Source: an uncultured Candidatus Saccharibacteria bacterium
GTDB taxonomy: Bacteria; Patescibacteriota; Saccharimonadia; Saccharimonadales; Saccharimonadaceae
Direction: 5' to 3'
DNA length: 64,000 nt
NCBI GenBank assembly: GCA_938036825.1
Contig: CALHWD010000005.1
Coordinates: forward strand, 1-64,000
Position numbers and translations under genes: made by a program. The notes beneath the pieces were generated by a model. It had not been told where the DNA came from and made no database searches. It saw only the letters and a program-made list of their open reading frames with translations. This document shows positions 59,648 through 64,000 of the stretch, one piece after another (positions within the stretch are counted from its first letter, which is position 1; each line of letters opens with the position of its first letter).

Positions 59648-60880
59648 TTATTTGCGGTGGCGGCTTACGTAGTAAGCGGCACCTGCAGCAGTGAGGCTAC
59701 CAATACCAGCCAGCGGCAGGAGGGTACCGCCCAAGCCGGTGTGTGGCAACTCAGCTACTGGAGGAGTTTGCTCACACTTCGACATGTCGGTGGTGTAGTC
59801 ATTGCTTACTTCGTTGCGGCGAACTTCGACGATCTTCTTGTCAGAGATGCGGCAAACCTTGACCTTGTCACAGTCAGCAACATTCTTTGAGTGCTTCTTC
59901 TCGTCGAATTCTTTTTCCTTGATGGTGACAATAGCACCAGTCTTCAGCTCACAGACCTTCATCTTGTCGCAGTCTTTGACGTTCTTTGAGTGCTTAGTAG
60001 CGTCAAATTCGCTTTCCTTGATGGTGATGATGGTGCTGCTGCTCAGCTCACACACCTGGATGCTTGGCTGAGGTGTTACCTTGATAACAACCTGGCAGTC
60101 CTGGCTGGTCTTCTCAACGTTGGTGCTACCACCTTCGTTGCCAACTACAGTCATCTTAACGGTGTATGTGCCTTCTTTGGCGTAAGTGTGGCGAACGGTT
60201 GTGCCGCCGGTGGCAGTCTTGCCGTCACCAAAGTCGTACTTGTAAGTAGCAACCTTTGCACCTTCCTTAGCAGTTGCCTTGGCGGTGAATTGGTATTCGT
60301 TGCGCGAAACCTGAGTAGCTTGCAATGCGTCGCAGGTCAGGCTTGGCTTAGCTGGTGGGGGAGTTGGGGTGCCCCAGGTAGGGTTACCACAGTCCTTGAT
60401 AACACCAGCGATAAACTTACCGTTGTTGTCGAACCATGCGTAGATGTTGAAGGTTGTCTTACCCAAGATGAAGCTGTCGCCCGTTGGGTATTGGTAGTAG
60501 GTGTGACCACCTGCAGTGCGCTGACCTTCAGCCTTCTTTTGGTTGGTGCCAGCCTTGGCCTGCAGGGTGCGAGCACCAGTAGCAACAACCCGGCCACCAA
60601 CAGTGATGTTGCCGTTGGCGTCAACCGTACCTTCTTGCATGTTGGCACCGTTAACCATTTGCTCGGTAATACCGAACTGGGTGTAGAGCTGGCGGATCTC
60701 TGTACGTTTTGTGTAGGTGCTGCGCAGGGTCTGCACATCCTTTGTGCCGCACTCCACAACATTAAAGTTACTACAACCTGCTGAGATCGCTGCCGATGCT
60801 GGCTGCGCTACCCACAGGCTACCGATTGCTGCGCCGGCGACAACACCGAGTGCAACAAACGATTTTGCTAGTTTGTTCAT
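59648..60880 (-). CDS. LPxTG surface protein with PKD domain
   Basis: A 410-residue cell-surface protein. Signal peptide residues 1-30 (AKSFVALGVVAGAAIGSLWVAQPASA). A globular N-terminal part (31-175) is followed by a Pro linker (TPTPPPAKPS), a PKD domain (KVATYKYDFGDGKTATGGTTVRHTYAKEGTYTVKMTV, ~205-265) and three tandem ~33-residue Cys-containing repeats (VCELSSSTIITIKESEFDATKHSKNVKDCDK and two variants). The C-terminus is a sorting signal: LPHTG (378-382), hydrophobic span and RHRK. The sortase at 61618 is the likely partner. AGGAGG precedes the ATG. Confidence 0.92.
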   Translation of the reverse strand: MNKLAKSFVALGVVAGAAIGSLWVAQPASAAISAGCSNFNVVECGTKDVQTLRSTYTKRTEIRQLYTQFGITEQMVNGANMQEGTVDANGNITVGGRVVATGARTLQAKAGTNQKKAEGQRTAGGHTYYQYPTGDSFILGKTTFNIYAWFDNNGKFIAGVIKDCGNPTWGTPTPPPAKPSLTCDALQATQVSRNEYQFTAKATAKEGAKVATYKYDFGDGKTATGGTTVRHTYAKEGTYTVKMTVVGNEGGSTNVEKTSQDCQVVIKVTPQPSIQVCELSSSTIITIKESEFDATKHSKNVKDCDKMKVCELKTGAIVTIKEKEFDEKKHSKNVADCDKVKVCRISDKKIVEVRRNEVSNDYTTDMSKCEQTPPVAELPHTGLGGTLLPLAGIGSLTAAGAAYYVSRHRK

Positions 60881-61338
60881 TTGTTTTCCTCCTCGTCATT
60901 ATTAGACGTTATGTGTTGAGATTATCATGTCCTTTATTTTTTGTCAACATTACTTTTTCATATATTGTGCTTATGCTTAAAACGATATTTTTTCACTTCT
61001 GTTCTATCATAAAATACACAATACTGCCACTGTTATATAGCAGTTGTAAGCAAGCGATGTTCGATGGTGTCGTACTTGCAAACATACAGCGTACGCTCGG
61101 TACTTTCTCCTGTTGCGAGGGCATGTAATTTTCTCGGCTTTTTGACCATTATTTTCTCGAGCCTGTTTGTCGCTAGTTGTCTAGTCATTTAGGATAGGCG
61201 AGGAGGAGTATCGAATGAAGAGAGTGGCTGACTCAGGTATGTCTCCATAGGAGCCCTGCACGAGAGGCTAGCCAAGTACAGCGCAATCTGCTATACTGAC
61301 AGAAGTTGCAGGATAGGGCTGCAATTGATCTCACACAC
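60881..61338. other. Gap between the LPxTG gene and tRNA-Leu
   Basis: About 460 nt with no supported gene. A TATACT box at 61292-61297 probably serves tRNA-Leu(CAA). An AGGAGGAG followed by an 11-codon frame (61215-61250) is noted but too short to call. Confidence 0.4.
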
Positions 61339-61425
61339 GCCGCGGTGGTGGAATTGGTAGACACGTCAGACTCAAAATCTGATGTCCACTCGGACGTGCC
61401 GGTTCAAGTCCGGCCCGCGGTACCA
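61339..61425 (+). tRNA. tRNA-Leu (CAA)
   Basis: An 87-nt class II tRNA: acceptor GCCGCGG with CCGCGGT, anticodon stem CAGA/TCTG with loop CTCAAAA (anticodon CAA), long variable arm, T-arm GCCGG-TTCAAGT-CCGGC, and encoded CCA (61423-61425). Confidence 0.95.
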
Positions 61426-61450
61426 GTGTTTATTCAGCTGTTTTCCGAAA

Positions 61451-61482
61451 AATAAGCCGTAAGCGTCGGCTTATTTTTTTTA
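61451..61482 (+). terminator. Terminator after tRNA-Leu(CAA)
   Basis: AATAAGCCG (61451-61459) and CGGCTTATT (61467-61475), followed by a long T-run. Confidence 0.92.
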
Positions 61483-61617
61483 TTGGTAACTCTTGCTGTC
61501 TGTTTATGCCTGTCTCGAGAGTGTGGCACGGGCAAGCAATCTCTTATCCAAGATGGACCTTGAAACGCAAGCGATATATTGGTATATCAAAGCTAATATT
61601 GTATACTGGAAGTAGTT

Positions 61618-63231
61618 ATGCAGCCACAAGATCCGTCACGCACAACATCACGAGGGAACTCATCATCGCAGAGCCGCGATGCACGGCTTAGTGAGGTGCG
61701 TGGGCAAATCGATGCACTGTACAATACGTCAAGCAGCAGCGGCAGCACAAACCGCCCAACCATGCAGCCCATCATTGGCAGTACACCGACTCGCCAGCCT
61801 GCGCCCAACACGAGCGCCAAGGCGGCCACCTTCTCAGTGCCAAACCTCGCCAGCAAACCAGCCAGCCATGCACCAGTGGTGCGGCACGCGATGGGTGGCG
61901 TTCAGCACAGCCAGACAGCTTATCGCCCAGGCGCGCAAGCATGGCGCCAGAGCCAAGCAGCTGCCACATCAAGTGCCCACTCAGCGCCCACAACTCGTGA
62001 GCGCGACATCTCATCTATCACACCGCACAGCCGGTCACAGGCGCACTACATTGGTACATCAGCCCAGGCGTCGCAATCACCACAGCCCGCACCAGCTCGC
62101 ACTGCCTCTACTTCTTCAGCGCAGACCCAGCAGTCCTCATCTCAAAACAACCATACCGAGCAGCCAGCAGCGAGCGCACATCAGCCACAGCAACCAGACA
62201 GCCAGCGCCCTGCTGGTGCACCGCGCCAGCCCACCGCCAACCAAAAGGCTGCTTGGCAGCAATACCACAGCGCTTGGCAAAACTACTATCAGCAGTATTA
62301 TGAGCGCTACTACTTAGGCCAAGTCAAGAAGGCCGAGGAACGCCTGGCCGAGCAAGTCAAAGCTCACGACGCCGATGCGCCTAACGCCACCGCAGCCACC
62401 ACTGATGAGCCAGAAGAGCTCACCCAAAGCCAAGCCATAGGCGACCTGCGCTCGCGCTTACTGAGCTCAATCCGCAACGGTGCAAACAAAGTCCGCCGCA
62501 GCCGCCACTTCATCCCCGCCGTGGCTGGTATTTCCGTTATGGTGTTATTCTTAGCATTGCAGTACAATCGAGTCTTTTTCTCATACGTTGCGGCCTACAC
62601 CTCACCGGGCGACCTCGATGCTCAGAGCTACATCATTAGCCCGTACGACTCGACCAACGTTGGCCCAGATCCCAAGCTTATCATTCCTAAGATCGCGGTA
62701 GACGTACCCATCGTGTGGGATGCCAACGCCGCTAGCCAAGCCTCACTCAATGCCGCTATGGATAAGGGTGTCGTGTGGTTCAACATCCCTGGTGCCAATG
62801 CGAAGCCTGGTGAAGTAGGGAACTTCGTCGTCTCAGGCCACTCGAGCAACGACTGGCTCGATAATGGTAAGTATAAGTTCATCTTCGCGCGGCTCGAGCA
62901 AATGCAAAAGGGTGACAATATCTATGTCAATTACAACGGCAAGCGCTACACCTATACTGTCACTGGCTCGCAAGTCGTCAAACCGACCGATGTGCACGCG
63001 CTGCAAACCAACGCTACCAAGCCAACTATGACGCTCATCACTTGTGTGCCACTTGGTACCGACCTCAACCGCCTACTCGTCACAGCCGAGCAAGTCAGCC
63101 CTGACCCATCCTCCGCCAAAAAAGAAGCATCTCAAACCACTACCAACAGTGGCAGTAACAGCAAGAGTGCCATGCCAGGCAACTCACCAACCTTCGTCCA
63201 ACGGGTCGGCAACCTGTTTTCAGGGCGGTAA
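61618..63231 (+). CDS. Sortase with long disordered N-terminal region
   Basis: A 537-residue membrane transpeptidase that attaches LPxTG proteins to the cell surface. Residues 1-295 are low complexity (Ser, Gln, Ala, Pro, Thr), ending in a Gln/Tyr stretch (AWQQYHSAWQNYYQQYYERYY) and a charged helix. One transmembrane segment (about 303-322, IPAVAGISVMVLFLALQ) precedes the sortase domain: KIAVDVPIVWD, VVSGHSSN with catalytic His 408, LITCVPLGT with Cys 476, and NRLL with Arg 485. The very long N-terminal part would be cytoplasmic, which is unusual. TATACT (61602-61607) and GGAAG precede the ATG. Confidence 0.94.
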   Translation: MQPQDPSRTTSRGNSSSQSRDARLSEVRGQIDALYNTSSSSGSTNRPTMQPIIGSTPTRQPAPNTSAKAATFSVPNLASKPASHAPVVRHAMGGVQHSQTAYRPGAQAWRQSQAAATSSAHSAPTTRERDISSITPHSRSQAHYIGTSAQASQSPQPAPARTASTSSAQTQQSSSQNNHTEQPAASAHQPQQPDSQRPAGAPRQPTANQKAAWQQYHSAWQNYYQQYYERYYLGQVKKAEERLAEQVKAHDADAPNATAATTDEPEELTQSQAIGDLRSRLLSSIRNGANKVRRSRHFIPAVAGISVMVLFLALQYNRVFFSYVAAYTSPGDLDAQSYIISPYDSTNVGPDPKLIIPKIAVDVPIVWDANAASQASLNAAMDKGVVWFNIPGANAKPGEVGNFVVSGHSSNDWLDNGKYKFIFARLEQMQKGDNIYVNYNGKRYTYTVTGSQVVKPTDVHALQTNATKPTMTLITCVPLGTDLNRLLVTAEQVSPDPSSAKKEASQTTTNSGSNSKSAMPGNSPTFVQRVGNLFSGR

Positions 63232-63242
63232 GTTAACTTTAT

Positions 63243-63290
63243 AAACCAGTGTGGCATCTACGCTTGAAAGTGCGATATTTCTCACTGGTT
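63243..63290 (+). terminator. Stem-loop after the sortase gene
   Basis: AACCAGTG and CACTGGTT, eight perfect pairs with a ~30-nt loop; no T-run, so terminator function is uncertain. Confidence 0.45.
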
Positions 63291-63516
63291 ACTCTGGTAG
63301 TTCGTATAGCAGTATAAAGACGAAGGAAAGTGTGCTATCGCGAAGAGATATGCGAATATGAGAGCGCATTGCCGAACCACATAGTGTCATAGCAACAAGA
63401 AAAGTACGTAGAAATAACAACGATTACTGGCTAACAGACCTGCTAGCGACCTCTGTTATCTTGGTGAATATCTCGTGAATCTTGCGGCTATTGCTTCTTG
63501 GAGCTTTCCTCGACAC

Positions 63517-63545
63517 TTGACGGAACGATCCTATATTGATATATA
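63517..63545 (+). promoter_or_regulatory. Promoter of the shared TTGAC-N17-TATATA type, copy 3
   Basis: TTGACG (63517-63522), 17-bp spacer, TATATA (63540-63545), then TATTAAC as in copy 1. The leader folds into a long hairpin: GCTCGAAG (63557-63564) with CTTCGAGC (63595-63602), and inside it AAGGGCAA (63574-63581) with TTGCCCTT (63585-63592). Confidence 0.8.
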
Positions 63546-63630
63546 TATTAACTTTTGCTCGAAGTTTGGTTACAAGGGCAATAGTTGCCCTTTGCTTCGA
63601 GCTCACTTCTTGAGAGAGGAGGTGAGAAGG

Positions 63631-63879
63631 ATGCCTGTAATTGTACTGTCAATCTTGATGGTTGTAGCTATGGCTGTAACCATTTATGGTTCAGCATTCC
63701 TCAGTCTAAGGGTAACACTCTTTGGACTAGGAATTACAGTTGCCTTTTCGTTGACGATCAGTATGTACGTAAACAGCTATATTGTAGCTATTTGCGTCAT
63801 CCCAGTCACGGCGATAATCTCCATGTTTGGATGGGAGTGTAGTAGCTTCCTGCAAGATCTGGAGACGAGGGGCTCCTAG
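63631..63879 (+). CDS. Small membrane protein (82 aa)
   Basis: Two to three hydrophobic segments (VIVLSILMVVAMAVTIYGSAFL, VTLFGLGITVAFSLTI, IVAICVIPVTAIISMF) and a short acidic tail. The start is set at 63631 because AGGAGG lies nine bases upstream; an earlier in-frame ATG at 63475 precedes the promoter. Promoter and leader plan match those of the small membrane protein at 18219, although the proteins share no clear sequence. Confidence 0.7.
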   Translation: MPVIVLSILMVVAMAVTIYGSAFLSLRVTLFGLGITVAFSLTISMYVNSYIVAICVIPVTAIISMFGWECSSFLQDLETRGS

Positions 63880-63999
63880 CCCATCAACATAGCTCACTAA
63901 ACTCGTGTCTCAATCTGATCGCAGTGCATTCTATTGCACTCTCGGGTTGAGCGATTAATCCGGGTTCAGTTTGAGTATGGTTGGTGGGCTATGTTTTTT
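63877..63999 (+). terminator. Large structured 3' element ending in T-run
   Basis: TAGCCCATCAAC (63877-63888, including the stop codon) pairs with GTTGGTGGGCTA (63980-63991), 12 pairs with one G-T, then six T. Inside are further stems, for example AGTGCA/TGCACT around 63922-63941 and CTCAA/TTGAG. Much larger than a usual terminator; it may be a small RNA or a stability element. Confidence 0.65.
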
Positions 64000-64000
64000 G

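Noticed and set aside
61215..61250. 11-codon frame behind AGGAGGAG
   Set aside because: Good ribosome site but too short to support as a gene without conservation data.
12195..63460. Recurrent AACAGAGGT in several intergenic regions (12249, 19675, 20322, 58768, 63452)
   Set aside because: Short, often at ribosome-binding positions (AGAGGT), and also found in coding sequence; chance plus ribosome-site use explains it better than a repeat family.
1..64000. CRISPR array or cas genes
   Set aside because: No regularly spaced direct repeats and no Cas-like proteins were seen anywhere in the window.

Overview
The window looks like a chromosomal segment of a Candidatus Saccharibacteria (TM7, CPR/Patescibacteria) genome. 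The signs are a ribosomal-protein cluster with no L30 between S5 and L15, many genes that seem to be leaderless (ATG 6-8 nt after a TATAAT-like -10 box), a LemA/HtpX pair, a sortase with an LPxTG surface protein, a pilin-like RCC1 adhesin, and many small lineage-specific proteins. The assignment is by inference; no rRNA lies in the window.

Layout. 0-9 kb: the 3' part of an isoleucyl-tRNA synthetase carrying an inserted Nudix-like domain, an ABC exporter, tRNA-Cys, a frameshifted HNH nuclease, a hydrolase, tRNA-Leu(TAA), lemA, htpX and a membrane protein. 9.5-14.2 kb: a multi-hairpin repeat, ligA lacking its zinc-ribbon cysteines, and a nucleotide-sanitation cluster (NADAR, a MazG-like/deoxyribosyltransferase fusion broken by an amber codon, HAM1/RdgB). 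14.7-23.5 kb: pta and a GNAT gene diverging from overlapping -10 boxes, a CAP protein, rplU, three small unknown proteins (two clearly paralogous), prmC and a lipoprotein. 23.9-36 kb: the S10/spc-type ribosomal cluster from rplC to rplO. It is interrupted between rpsH and rplF by about 3.5 kb of unrelated genes bracketed by inverted copies of the multi-hairpin repeat. 36-37.7 kb: a candidate 25-residue gene, a DUF5684-type protein, then a 293-nt tract with no G, a perfect 32-nt palindrome and a G-quadruplex motif. 37.8-45 kb: an ATP synthase operon on the minus strand with two foreign genes between gamma and beta and no epsilon gene. 46-64 kb: a pilin-like/RCC1/ricin-lectin adhesin, an ABC-F protein, smpB, two GT4 glycosyltransferases, hydrolases (one broken), exonuclease III, a structured RNA locus, a PKD/LPxTG protein, tRNA-Leu(CAA) and a sortase.

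How it fits together. Translation (ribosomal proteins, IleRS, PrmC, SmpB, tRNAs) and energy (ATP synthase, Pta) genes are core. The surface set (sortase, LPxTG protein, pilin-like lectin, CAP protein, lipoprotein, glycosyltransferases) fits an episymbiont that attaches to a host cell. The most unusual signals are non-coding: (i) four divergent copies of a three-hairpin element with compensatory changes, two bracketing the ribosomal-operon island; (ii) three near-identical TTGAC(A/G)-N17-TATATA promoters, each followed by a 5' hairpin and driving two tiny membrane proteins and one apparent non-coding RNA; (iii) the G-less tract/palindrome/G4 block. Several genes carry single disabling lesions (12988 TAG, 50970 TGA, HNH and hydrolase frameshifts).
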